A DNA stretch of 64,000 nt, taken from assembly GCA_016124855.1 (NCBI GenBank), contig WGMX01000024.1, positions 172,585-236,584 on the forward strand, given 5' to 3'. Source of the DNA: Anaerolineaceae bacterium (GTDB lineage: Bacteria; Chloroflexota; Anaerolineae; Aggregatilineales; Phototrophicaceae). Below the pieces are notes generated by a model that saw only the letters and a program-made list of their open reading frames with translations, did no database searches and was not told where the DNA came from. A program made the position numbers and the translations under genes. Every line of letters begins with the position of its first letter. Within the stretch, counting starts at the first letter, position 1. This document shows positions 26,042-36,000 of the stretch, one piece after another.

Positions 26042-26071
26042 AAAAATCCCGTCGTTATTGGCGGGGTTTTT
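26042..26071 (+). terminator. Terminator after tRNA-Pro
   Basis: AAAAATCCCG (26042-26051) and CGGGGTTTTT (26062-26071) form a stem with one G-T pair. It can also serve the convergent amylase gene. Confidence 0.85.
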
Positions 26072-26083
26072 GATTTACTTTCC

Positions 26084-27688
26084 TTAACACTTGGTGAAGT
26101 GGAAGATATGCGATTGATAACCCTTTAGATGCACATATAAGCCGGGGTTATGCAGCAGCGCACCGCTGCGTTCGTAGCGCCCGCCGCCGTCCAATACGTC
26201 GGTCAGCAGCCAATTGGCATCACTCAATTCCGGCCAATCGGTGAGCGGGATATTGCTCGTGGACTGCTGATCGCTCATATTGGCGATGACTACACACATA
26301 TCTTCTTTGGATCGCCAACCATAGGCCACTAAATTGTTATGGGTTCCATCCGGCTTTCCCGGCATCGGGTTAAACAGCCGCCACTCTCCCTCTTGATAAA
26401 TCGGGTGGCGTGTTTCAGCCAGCAGTTTTAGATAAAATGCCTTCAGTTCGAGGTTAGGTGTCTCGTCCGGCTGGCGACCGAGCTGCACCGGCAGCTTAAT
26501 CTTGCGTCCGACGAACTGTCCCTCATGCAGCAGGGTTGCGCCGGGTAAGGTACAAATCAGAACAGCCGCGGGATGCTCACGCGGGACACCAATGGATGAC
26601 GCGGCGCGCTGCTCATCATGATTTTCGATGAAGCGCACCAACGTGTTCTGGAATTCAATCGGGGCAATGAGATGGGCGCGGATTTCGCTCCGTTTGTCAT
26701 CGCGAATACGGTCATACAACCGTTTGTCGTAACAATAGTCAAACCCCAGACTATGAAGCATCGCTTCCAAGTCCCAATAAACTTCAGCGATAAATTGAAA
26801 GGCGGGATAAACCTTTTTGACATTCGGAATGATGTCTGTCCAGAATTCGGTGGCGGGCTTTTCGAAAGCATACGCGCCCCATGTGCGGGCGAACACATCA
26901 TTCAGCATTAGCATCGCCATATCGCAGCGGATGCCATCACATTGGTTGGCAATATCCAAAATGGTGGTCAATACGGCCTGCCGCAAACCGGGGTTGTACG
27001 CATTCAGTTGGGCGGTATCAATCCAGCCGGGGAAGTAAGGATCACGCCCGTGTGCTACAACCATCTCCTTACCCAGCGCATCTTTGGTTTTGAAGAAATC
27101 ACTGGGGCGTTCTTTGAGGTCTTTGGGCTTGCCCAAGATCATATATTCGGGATGCGTTTGTATCCATGCGTGATCTGTCGCCACATGGTTAGGCACGAAG
27201 TCCAAAATCAACTGCATACCCCTTTTGCGCAGTCGTTTGCGGAAGAGGGCTAAGCCAGTGCGTCCGCCGAAATGATCGTCTACTTGATATGAACCGACGG
27301 CGTAAGGCGAACCCGGAACATCATCTGCCGTTAAATCTGGAAGCGCTCCCCGATATTCATGTAAATAATTGTGGGCACTAGCACGGGCGGCTGCACTGCG
27401 CTGCCAGATGCCCATCAACCAGATGGCATCCACGTTGTAACTGACAAGTTCATCCAGCACCTTATCCGGCACATTTTCGAGTGTGATCGGTCGGTTATAA
27501 CGACGGCTCAGGGTATTCAGCCAAACGTAAGTGTTAATCTGGTAAATAAAAGGTTTTTTCGGCCACGGATCCACAGGTACAACTCTCCCGGATGTAAAAG
27601 TATAACTTACGCGGTCAATATTTCGCCGCGTCCAATCAAGCATGTCGTTCAGTTTAGAAGGGGCACGTTTCAAAAAACTAACAGACAT
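26084..27688 (-). CDS. GH13 alpha-amylase-family glycosidase
   Basis: A 534-residue glycoside hydrolase of family 13. The four conserved regions are visible: DFVPNH at 163-168, GIRCDMAM with nucleophile Asp256, AEVYWD with acid/base Glu302, and FIENHDEQRA with His357-Asp358. No signal peptide is present, so it is probably cytoplasmic and acts on alpha-glucans or trehalose-like sugars. The unusual spelling RCDMAM in region II and the absence of a subfamily mark leave the substrate open. It is divergent from the cupin gene. Confidence 0.9.
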   Translation of the reverse strand: MSVSFLKRAPSKLNDMLDWTRRNIDRVSYTFTSGRVVPVDPWPKKPFIYQINTYVWLNTLSRRYNRPITLENVPDKVLDELVSYNVDAIWLMGIWQRSAAARASAHNYLHEYRGALPDLTADDVPGSPYAVGSYQVDDHFGGRTGLALFRKRLRKRGMQLILDFVPNHVATDHAWIQTHPEYMILGKPKDLKERPSDFFKTKDALGKEMVVAHGRDPYFPGWIDTAQLNAYNPGLRQAVLTTILDIANQCDGIRCDMAMLMLNDVFARTWGAYAFEKPATEFWTDIIPNVKKVYPAFQFIAEVYWDLEAMLHSLGFDYCYDKRLYDRIRDDKRSEIRAHLIAPIEFQNTLVRFIENHDEQRAASSIGVPREHPAAVLICTLPGATLLHEGQFVGRKIKLPVQLGRQPDETPNLELKAFYLKLLAETRHPIYQEGEWRLFNPMPGKPDGTHNNLVAYGWRSKEDMCVVIANMSDQQSTSNIPLTDWPELSDANWLLTDVLDGGGRYERSGALLHNPGLYVHLKGYQSHIFHFTKC

Positions 27689-27844
27689 ATCGATAAGTCC
27701 TCGTCTACTCAGCTTAACCGACCCTCAAGTCAAAACGGTAAAGTTGGTTCTGTTAGGTTGGTGGACAATCTTGTCTCTCCTCCGCATAATAGTCAAGAAA
27801 TTATTATGTGTACAGGGCATAACGTACTAGCGAGGATGGGACAT

Positions 27845-28189
27845 ATGGCAGACGGATATTATGTATCCCCTAAGGATGCTAATCAGGTCGAGATGCTTCC
27901 GGGTGTGCACCGCCGCACCATGGGCACAACCGACGAAACAATGCTTTGCGAGTTTTTTTTACAGCGTGACGCGCTTGTTCCCCTGCATAGCCATATGAAT
28001 GATCAAGTTGGCTATGTTATTTACGGACGCGTGGAATACACGGTCGGTGATGAGGTATTTATTTGTAACCCCGGTGACAGTTATGCCATCCCCGGTGGCA
28101 TTGCTCATAGTGCTAAAGCCATCATTGATTCGTTGATTATCGACGCGTTCTCTCCACCCCGTGATGATTACCGGACGGAAGCACGCTGA
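27845..28189 (+). CDS. Small cupin-domain protein
   Basis: A 114-residue single-domain cupin. LVPLHSHMNDQVGYVIYGRVEY gives the first motif (HxH and distant E or Q), and NPGDSYAIPGGIAHSAKA gives the second with the closing His. The ATG at 27845, with GAGGATGGG upstream, is preferred; the open frame extends left but only antisense to the amylase gene. Such proteins bind a metal and may sense or modify small molecules. It could regulate the divergent sugar gene, but no evidence shows it. Confidence 0.82.
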   Translation: MADGYYVSPKDANQVEMLPGVHRRTMGTTDETMLCEFFLQRDALVPLHSHMNDQVGYVIYGRVEYTVGDEVFICNPGDSYAIPGGIAHSAKAIIDSLIIDAFSPPRDDYRTEAR

Positions 28190-28367
28190 CTGCAAGCCTA
28201 GCTTCCCTGCAATGGACTTCCCCCACGATTTTGGTTTAAGGGTTATTAAAGTAGGCTGCTGGCGCGGCAAACTTGTGTTGGCTTTGTGTTACAATGGGTA
28301 CATAAACAGGCTTTGCTACAGGGGAGACGGTTTTGCAATTATTACCTTGCAACCGTAAAGACAGTGC

Positions 28368-29360
28368 ATGAAAATTCGATTGCTAGGTATCATCCTCCTT
28401 TCACTGCTGATTAGTGCCTGTGGTGCAACTGCGCGTCAAGTGATACCTACTGCTCGTCCGACCGCTACCCAAACCCTTACACCGACTGTTACCCCTACAC
28501 CCGGCATCGGCGCGACCCCAACCGTGACACCGCGCTCGGTTGCTTCCGGTCCAACGCCAACACCCTTATTTGGCCCGACTAGCACGGCGGTTGCAGTCTT
28601 GGCTACGGTGACACGTCCGCCGAATCCCAACGCGCCGCGCATCGAATTTTTCACCACCAATGTCAAGCAGGTCGAACCCGGTGGTCAGGTGACACTCTTT
28701 TGGTCAGTGCGGGGTGTGCGTAACGCCATCATTTATCGGATTGATGCCAGCGGCGCGCGTGGCAACCTGTGGAATGTACCGCCGGACGGAAATCTGCCTG
28801 TGACCATCAGCCGGCGAGATCGGGGACAGGCCGTGTTCTTATTGAGCGCGGGTGAAGGCGAACTAGAAACCACCCAATCACTCTCGATTCCACTGTCATG
28901 TCCTGATCCTTGGTTTTTCCAGCCTGCGCCAGATGCGTGTCCGGCTGCTCCTGCTGAAGCCACGACCATTATTGAAGAACCCTTCGAGCGTGGTCGAATG
29001 CTTTATGTTCAATCACGCAATCGCGTCTATGTGTTGTTTAATGACGGACGCGCTCCTGCGTGGTTGAGCTTTGACAACAAATTTAATCCCGCCGTTGATA
29101 AAGAGTCTGAAGAAAGTTTTGTCCCGCCGCCAGATCGCTTCCAGCCGATTAAAATTCTGGGATTCGTCTGGCGCGGTAATGATGTCGTTCGCAACCGGCT
29201 TGGTTTGGGAACAGCGGCAGAAACCCAGTACGATGGGTTCATACAGGTCGTCAAAAATGGTGATAAAGAGGATTTGTATGTCAACAGTTCGGATACCAGT
29301 GTGCTGCAACTGTTACCGGGTGGTGATGTGTGGCAGATTATCACCGCTGGCTCATCTTAG
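28368..29360 (+). CDS. Secreted lipoprotein with TPT linker
   Basis: A 330-residue lipoprotein. The signal ends in LLISAC with Cys18 as lipid site. Residues 25-85 are a Thr/Pro-rich spacer (TLTPTVTPTPGIGATPTVTP). Residues 90-170 have an Ig-like or beta-sandwich look (IEFFTTNVKQVEPGGQVTLF). The C-terminal 150 residues contain a Cys pair (SCPDPWFF...DACPAAP) and a domain with Trp and Phe residues. The gene has its own promoter space and precedes the M50 protease gene. Role unknown, probably at the cell surface. Confidence 0.72.
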   Translation: MKIRLLGIILLSLLISACGATARQVIPTARPTATQTLTPTVTPTPGIGATPTVTPRSVASGPTPTPLFGPTSTAVAVLATVTRPPNPNAPRIEFFTTNVKQVEPGGQVTLFWSVRGVRNAIIYRIDASGARGNLWNVPPDGNLPVTISRRDRGQAVFLLSAGEGELETTQSLSIPLSCPDPWFFQPAPDACPAAPAEATTIIEEPFERGRMLYVQSRNRVYVLFNDGRAPAWLSFDNKFNPAVDKESEESFVPPPDRFQPIKILGFVWRGNDVVRNRLGLGTAAETQYDGFIQVVKNGDKEDLYVNSSDTSVLQLLPGGDVWQIITAGSS

Positions 29361-29426
29361 CGCATTATTATGCAATCATTGATTGTCATTCCGTTATTTC
29401 AATCCATTTAGGATTTGTGTAGCCTT

Positions 29427-30800
29427 ATGCTTAACGAAATTGCCTCCTCGCGTGAAGATCGCCCCGTACTACGGGTAGTACAAGCGCCTATATCCAAGGC
29501 CGAACTGCTGCAAAATGAACTCCGTCAGCAGGTCGCCACCGTTATGGATATTCAAAATGAAACCTTTGTCGAACCTTCACAGGGCGAAGAGGCGCAGCCA
29601 GTCGAAACCGGTTTGGGGCTAAAAAGTCACTTGGTCGCCACCTTCGAAGGCCGCTTACTCATTGAGTCAGAAGCGGCTTATGATCAGCTTGACGCGCAGC
29701 TTATACCCCTGAATCATATGCCGGTCTTTCGCCTGACCGAAACAGCTCCCAATGAGGTTAACGCCGGAATTCCCCACACCATCCATATCATCACTGGAAG
29801 GGTAAACCCTCAGCCAAGGCCATGGTGGCCGAATGCGCTCTTGTTCGCTGCCACCTTGTTCAGTGTCTTGATGGTCGGCACATATCTCGCCATTAGCACG
29901 ATTAACGAAACCGATGCCGTTTTTGCGGCTGAACTCAGCAGCCGGATTTTCTTGGAACTGTGGCGTGGCTTGCCTTATGCCCTTAGTTTGCTGCTGATCT
30001 TAGGCGCCCATGAGATGGGGCATTACTTTGCTGCTCGCCGTCATAAACTGGCCGTGACACTGCCTTATTTTATTCCGATGCCTATCCCCGGTTTAACTAT
30101 GATTGGCACATTGGGCGCATTTATCCAACTTCGCCAGCCCATGCGTAACCGCAAAATGTTGTTTGATGTGGGCGCAGCCGGCCCACTTGCAGGACTGATT
30201 TTCGCTGTACCCATTTTGCTGATCGGTTTGAGTCACGCGCAGGTTACGATGTCGCAGCCGGGGATTGTCTATATTTACGAAGGTGATTCGCTCATTTACG
30301 CCATGGCGAAAACGGTCATCTTCGGGCAGTTTCTTCCCAGCGGTGGTTATGACGTCAATATCACCAGCAGCCAGTTGGCTTGGGCAGGTTGGACTGGCTT
30401 ACTGGTCACAGCGTTGAATCTCATTCCCATCGGGCAGCTTGACGGCGGACATGTGTTGTATTCACTGCTTGGTGAACGGGCGCGGGGTTTGTATTATCCG
30501 CTGCTCATTATCATGGGGCTGTTAGCGTTAGTCTCTAACATGTGGCTGCTGTGGGTGGTTTTGCTGCTGTTCTTCGGGCGGATTTATGCCACGCCGCTGG
30601 ATATGATCACGCCGCTGGATCAGCGCAGGCGCTGGTTAGCCATTTTTACATTGGTGGTTTTTGTACTGGTGTTTGTGCCTGCGCCGCTGACTGAACATAT
30701 CGTAGATGATAGTTCGCCAGTTTCGCCGCGTAACAGTGCTTACTTGCTGCCAACAATTGCACCGCTAGCCGTCGTATTGCTCTCGCGCTTGCGACGTTAA
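29427..30800 (+). CDS. M50 site-2-type membrane metalloprotease
   Basis: A 457-residue polytopic protein. LLLILGAHEMGHYFAARRHK holds the zinc site H195-E-M-G-H199 within a membrane helix, and QLDGGHVLYSLLGERA near residue 340 gives the NPDG-like third ligand (Asp). A soluble 140-residue N-terminal domain precedes the first helix. Family members cut membrane-bound substrates, for example anti-sigma factors. The ATG at 29427 is preferred over an in-frame TTG at 29415. No anti-sigma gene is near. Confidence 0.86.
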   Translation: MLNEIASSREDRPVLRVVQAPISKAELLQNELRQQVATVMDIQNETFVEPSQGEEAQPVETGLGLKSHLVATFEGRLLIESEAAYDQLDAQLIPLNHMPVFRLTETAPNEVNAGIPHTIHIITGRVNPQPRPWWPNALLFAATLFSVLMVGTYLAISTINETDAVFAAELSSRIFLELWRGLPYALSLLLILGAHEMGHYFAARRHKLAVTLPYFIPMPIPGLTMIGTLGAFIQLRQPMRNRKMLFDVGAAGPLAGLIFAVPILLIGLSHAQVTMSQPGIVYIYEGDSLIYAMAKTVIFGQFLPSGGYDVNITSSQLAWAGWTGLLVTALNLIPIGQLDGGHVLYSLLGERARGLYYPLLIIMGLLALVSNMWLLWVVLLLFFGRIYATPLDMITPLDQRRRWLAIFTLVVFVLVFVPAPLTEHIVDDSSPVSPRNSAYLLPTIAPLAVVLLSRLRR

Positions 30801-30809
30801 GCCAAGGAG

Positions 30810-31061
30810 TCAGTCATCAATAAGATCTTCATCACCGAAGGCTTCAAAAATCTCAAAGTCTTCATCTGCGGCAGCAGCAAAAGCAGCGGCTACCGCTTTC
30901 TGCCGTTCTTTGAATGGCAAGCGCATAAGTTCTTGTGCAGTATATGGTGGCCCATGAGTGATAGCTGCCCCTAAATTTTCAATAAATTCTAGGACATGTC
31001 GCTGTTGATTTTCATCCAGATGGCTGATCTTTTCCATCAGTTCTTGTTTGAGGGTTGTCAT
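30810..31061 (-). CDS. Antitoxin-like small protein, copy A
   Basis: An 83-residue protein beginning MTTLKQELMEKISHLDENQQ and containing RHVLEFIENL, the helical start of DUF2281-like or RelB-like antitoxin proteins. The rest has a YTAQELMRLPFKERQ segment and an acidic tail (DEDFEIFEAFGDED). Another copy lies 23 bases upstream. No toxin gene is adjacent on either side. The function is therefore inferred from resemblance only. Confidence 0.62.
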   Translation of the reverse strand: MTTLKQELMEKISHLDENQQRHVLEFIENLGAAITHGPPYTAQELMRLPFKERQKAVAAAFAAAADEDFEIFEAFGDEDLIDD

Positions 31062-31083
31062 GAGTTATCGTCCATTTCATTCA

Positions 31084-31302
31084 TCAGCTTTCATCGAAAT
31101 AACTGCCCAAAGAGCGTTCGAGTGCTTCTCGTGCGACACGATCCCGTTCTTCGGGTGATAGGCGCATCAAGTCTTTGGCGGTGTAGTGGCGTTCAGCCGA
31201 ATTTTCATCTTGCAGCGTTTCGATAAATTCAAGCACTCGCCGCTGCTGAATCTCATCGAGTTGGGTGATTTTCTCAATCAGTTCTTCTTCAAGAGTCATC
31301 AT
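31084..31302 (-). CDS. Antitoxin-like small protein, copy B
   Basis: A 72-residue paralog of copy A, with EEELIEKITQLDEIQQRRVL at the start and YTAKDLMRLSPEERDRVA in the middle. It lacks the extra insert and the acidic tail. Both genes probably share a transcript. Duplicate antitoxin-like genes without a PIN or RelE partner are uncommon, so they may act as regulators. Confidence 0.62.
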   Translation of the reverse strand: MMTLEEELIEKITQLDEIQQRRVLEFIETLQDENSAERHYTAKDLMRLSPEERDRVAREALERSLGSYFDES

Positions 31303-31351
31303 CTGTCTTCCTCATTACCACATCGAAAACACAAGGCAATTAAGACATAGC

Positions 31352-31930
31352 TTAAAAGGGATAATTTTTTATGAAGTTAAGCAGCGTCTCTCCATCACTC
31401 TGCAATGTGGAAGCTGTTGAAACACTTATTACCCAGTTTCCGTTAAGCCAACTAAGTGTGTGTTGAGCAAACCTTATACAGGCGCAAAATGCGTATCCAT
31501 AAGATGTGGGTGCTTTTGTATAAAGTTTAGCTGTTCCTGCACAATCTCCGCAATTAGCTCCTTGAGATAAAAAAGATCGATATTCAGTAAGGTTGGAGGT
31601 CTGTAGAACATTTAGATAAACAGTTTGATGAGCATTATTTTTGTAGATTGCAAAAATATCTTGCTGAATATTTTCCCTTGCTTCATGATTTGTGGATTCT
31701 TGAAGCGCGAAACTTCCTACTTGCTTAGGTATGATTTGTGTTACTGATGTAGTGTCTAGTATAGCTTGTCGGTTAGGGTTAAATTGCGTAGCATCGATAG
31801 GATTTTGAGGGGATCGTAATGCAAAGATCAATACGACTGGAATAATGACTATTAATGCACAAAAGCCCAGAATAGCGAGAGAAAATAAATTTATTAAAAC
31901 CCTTGAAGTACTGATAGGCGGTTTAGTCAT
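31352..31930 (-). CDS. Single-pass membrane protein, unknown
   Basis: A 192-residue protein with one N-terminal helix, LINLFSLAILGFCALIVIIPVVLIFAL, then an outer domain of about 150 residues containing a CGDC motif and a CAFCACI-like Cys cluster (GYAFCACIRFAQ). The outer Cys residues could form disulfides. It is AT-richer than its neighbours. No family was recognised. It lies between the antitoxin-like genes and the DUF4058 gene on the same strand. Confidence 0.6.
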   Translation of the reverse strand: MTKPPISTSRVLINLFSLAILGFCALIVIIPVVLIFALRSPQNPIDATQFNPNRQAILDTTSVTQIIPKQVGSFALQESTNHEARENIQQDIFAIYKNNAHQTVYLNVLQTSNLTEYRSFLSQGANCGDCAGTAKLYTKAPTSYGYAFCACIRFAQHTLSWLNGNWVISVSTASTLQSDGETLLNFIKNYPF

Positions 31931-31961
31931 GGGTTGATGCCATCCATTCTGACCGAGTTGA

Positions 31962-32840
31962 TTAACCGTTCATAGACTCCATGACCAACCGAATACGTTC
32001 TTGATCGGCAGGCGAATATGCCTCAAAAGCCAGTGGGACTTGTTGAAAATCGACTCGATGGCGCAGCAGTTGCAGCCGCGCATAAGTTGTGTTGTAAGGT
32101 TCTAAGAAGTCAAACAGAATATGTTCTTTTCCCGATAGAGGAATAGGCAGAATTGGAAAAAGCTCGTTAACCCTAAAACCATATACCCATGTTGTACCAT
32201 CTTGTAAACCGGGACGTGTGTCATTCATGTAAATACTATAGGGATACGATTTAGGATGTCGATCTGGATAACTCGGCACACCGCGTGGCACAGGACGTGA
32301 TTCGTGCAGCAGGTCGATTTCAATTAAGGGCATTTCCTGTGCCAATGTTGCATCGCGCTTTTCAAAATATTGGATAAATCCATCACCGGGCGGTTTATTA
32401 GTTGGCGACAGGATTTCAATGCGAGTAACAGGGATGAGATCAGCCGATTCAAGGAAACGATAAATCATTAATCCGGTTAAATAAAGTTCATCGTCAACAT
32501 GTAAGGTTTCAGTAGCTGGCAAAACTAAGGTAGGGGCTGTTCCATCAATCAATGATGGCGATTCTAGTTGCCTACTCTTGCTTGTTTCATAGATGGTGAC
32601 ATCCGGTTCGGGGCGGCGTATGAGTTCACCGGTATCAGGATGATATTCGCTAATTTGTAATGAGGTGGTTATCCCGACTTCATAACCTGCTGGGAGTTGT
32701 TCACTCAGGGCATTGAAGATGTCATTGATATAGGCGTTATGCCACATTTTATAAGCGCCTATCGAGTTATGCTGAGTAAAACTTTGTAAGTGGGCGTTTC
32801 CACCCCGATATGGATTGTGACGGGTATCTTGGGATGACAC
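31962..32840 (-). CDS. DUF4058-family protein
   Basis: A 292-residue protein with the DUF4058 pattern: NAYINDIFNALSEQLPAGYE near residue 37, then RRPEPDVTIYE, then VTRIEILSPTNKPPG and EIDLLHESRPVP. The EILSPTNK and EIDLL segments recall the core of PD-(D/E)xK-like nuclease folds, but no activity is known for the family. These genes are often multi-copy in Cyanobacteria and Chloroflexota. Its start lies before a 250-base gap with no gene. Confidence 0.78.
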   Translation of the reverse strand: MSSQDTRHNPYRGGNAHLQSFTQHNSIGAYKMWHNAYINDIFNALSEQLPAGYEVGITTSLQISEYHPDTGELIRRPEPDVTIYETSKSRQLESPSLIDGTAPTLVLPATETLHVDDELYLTGLMIYRFLESADLIPVTRIEILSPTNKPPGDGFIQYFEKRDATLAQEMPLIEIDLLHESRPVPRGVPSYPDRHPKSYPYSIYMNDTRPGLQDGTTWVYGFRVNELFPILPIPLSGKEHILFDFLEPYNTTYARLQLLRHRVDFQQVPLAFEAYSPADQERIRLVMESMNG

Positions 32841-33097
32841 AGCAGTTTTACCTTTCTATAGGCTTCATCCAGATTATAACATTCTTCGCCATTGCCCCGT
32901 ATATCCCTATGATTTCCCAAATTGAATCAACCGATATCCCAAACCTGACTTTGCAGCAGGCCAATCCAACAGTAGAATAAAACTCTTATAACAGAAAGTG
33001 ATTTTAATCAGGGCAGGCCACATCAACATCAGGTGGGGTAAAGGTGACATGCCCGATGACCGTCTAAAATTGTTTACCTATAGATTGTGAAGCACAA

Positions 33098-36000
33098 ATG
33101 GCTGACAGCCTTTTCGATAACCGTTACCGATATGACTATATTTATCCGCGTGGACGCTCCGGCGAAACCCTCCGTGCTGTGGATACTCAAGCCAGCGACC
33201 GTCCGGTGGTCGTCAAGCGCCCGGCGCCTAATGATGCGCCGCCAATTCGTGCCGGACAGGAAGTCAGCATCCTCAACGAACGGAAGGCACTGCAAAAGTT
33301 AGCAGGGCATCCGGTGGCGACCGCCTTGCTCGGCAGTGGACAATTTTTGGTCGGCGGTACGGCTCAACAGTATATCGTCATGGAACGCGGGCAGGGAGTG
33401 GTATTAGCCGACGCTGTGCGTGAACTAGCGCAGCGTGAAGAACGTCTGCCCGAATTGGAAATGCTGGTCATTGTCGACGGCTTGCTTGATCTGCTGCAAA
33501 CCGCCCACAGCCATGACATTGTCTATAATGATGTTGACGCTAAACATCTCTTTTGGGATCGGGACAGTTACAAACTCAAAGTGATTGACTGGGGTAACGC
33601 CGTTTTCCTTGAAGGCGACGAGATGACTCCGCAGGGCATCAGCCGTCAGAGCGATGTCATGCAAGTGGGTGAACTGCTGTACTTCATCGTCACAGGCGGT
33701 GGACGCGCCGATATTCCGCGTGATGCCGGTGATGATTTCCTGTTGGACTTCGGGCGTGATAACGAACGGCTGTCACCGCGTCTCAAGACCATCATCAGCA
33801 AAGCGGCGCACCCCAACGCCAAACTGCGCTACAAGACCATCATTGATCTGCGTCGGGCGCTCACCGATTATCGCGACCCGATGGAACGTGAGCGCAACGC
33901 GATTTTGGGGCGGATTGCTGAACGCCTTAAAACTCAGCGTAGTAAAGATGAACTGGTCGCTTTGATGGACACGCTCAATCCGGTATTTGCGGCTGATCCC
34001 GGACATCCGCAGACGCGGGCTGCCGAGCGCGAAATTATGGCGCGTTTGGGTGATCTGGAAGTTGAATCCGATTTGGACGCCAGCCGCATCTATCTTGAAA
34101 GCGCCAATTGGCCGCGCGCCATTGATTTGTTAGACGAACTGCGCGACAAATCGCGTAACGAAACCCGCACCCTCATCGAACTGCTTCTCGATTTCGCCCG
34201 TACCTTACACGAAGCCCGCCTTCAACCCGCGCCGGTCGCTATTCAAGAGAGCATCGGCCTGCTTTACGAAGGGCAAAACGCCCGCGCCGCTCATCTGTTG
34301 GTGACGACACCAGCTTCTGATAATCGTGTCCGTGCTGCCCAATGGCTGTTAGCCGAACGGGTGACGGCTTATACGCCCGACATCCTGTTGCTGCGTCCTA
34401 ACCTCTACCGCTTAGAAACGGCTTTAGCGCAGTTGGCAGCCAATAATGTACAGGTCACCGAGCCTCGCGCAGTCTTAACCGAGATTAACGCAACCTTGGA
34501 TCGCATCGCCGCGTCGAATACTGCCAGTCTGGTCGAACTACGGGATGGCTACCGCTTGGTCGTGGATGGTTTGACCGCCATGAACACGCTAGTGGATACC
34601 ATCAACCGCCGCCAGATGTTACCGGATCATCAACTTCCGGTTTCGGCACTGGAACGGGCCATGAATGCCGCGATGGCCTTAGCTGATAACATGCATGTCA
34701 TCGGACGGCAGGCGACTTCCAGCCCGCGTGATGCTGTTCACGCGCTGGACGGCAGCCGTGCCATTGATCCGACCAATCCCGCGTGGGACGCGCTTGGACG
34801 GATGCTCGACGGTTTGTACGAACTTTTAGGCTCTTACCAAACCTATGTGCCTGCCGCTGATGGTTCTGATCTCGCCGGATGGTTGGAAACAACCGCCCGT
34901 GATCTAACGCCGTTCCGCGACAGGCTGTTTGATGAACTGCTCGTCACCATGATTGCCGGTCTCGAAACGGCTCATCAGGCGTGGGCAACTTATGCCGAAA
35001 CCACCGTGCAGGGTGATCGTCTCGGCTCGATTGAATCGCTTACTGAAGCCATTGATTCAGTCAGCACCATTAGCCCGACACTTGCCGGATGGCTTAATCA
35101 GGTGCGGACGATTATCACCAACGCACAGTATGTCGAACGTCACGCGCTTTTCGGCGGCTTAGGTCGTGCCTTAGCCGATGGTTGGGAAGCTTTTGATCGG
35201 GGACGCTTGGCGGATGCCGAACGGCTGGGACAGCAGGCTTACGAAATCGCGCGCGATGATGCCCAGCGTTTCTCGGCAGGTCGCTTGCGTGAACTCAGCC
35301 GCATTTCGCGCGATTGGGCGGAACGTAACGGTGCGAGTAACGTCAAAGGCACGCAGGCGGCTGTCGTTGCGCTGGAGCATCTGTATACGCCCGATGAAAT
35401 CACGGTTCGCGACAACTTCTCGGCGCAAATGCCCAGCAAGGAAACCTATCTCAAAGCGATGGGTAAAGGATTAGTCGAACTCTTTGGACGCAACAGTACC
35501 GCCGCACCGCATATTCTCTTTGCCAATTTCATCTTGCTGGGTGTGCTGGATGCTAACGAAGGCCGCTTGGAAGATGCCGACTTCTGGAAAGAAGCCGCGC
35601 TGCGAACCTTGGGTGAATATGCCCAGCGTCACACCTTGACCCGTGCGCTGGTCGAATTTATCGACCGCCGTGCCGAGCTAAATGCCGGTGCCGAGTTGAT
35701 CAACAGTGTCAACAGCACCTCAGCCATGCCCACCCTCGAAGTGACCCGCAAGAAGCTGGAAGATAACCCGCAGGCGCGCACTTTATCCGCCGGAATTTAC
35801 AGCCTGCGCGAAATGGAAAATGCCCTGCGCGATTGGTCAGATGGCGAATTCCGTTCCGCCGGAATCAAGATCGAAAATGCCATCAACGCCATTAACGAAG
35901 TCGAACAAGCTGCCGCTGTCACCTTGACACCTTACCGCTCGTGGTTGATGGAATTGCAGTCCGCCGCCGCTGAACTCCATAACCAATCTCGTTTGATGCA

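Noticed and set aside
27371..27844. Long N-terminal extension of the cupin ORF
   Set aside because: The extension is antisense to the GH13 amylase gene, lacks a ribosome site, and the cupin has a good start at 27845.
28460..28620. Thr/Pro-rich stretch as a DNA repeat array
   Set aside because: It is a low-complexity protein linker of a secreted lipoprotein, with variable codons and no regular DNA period.
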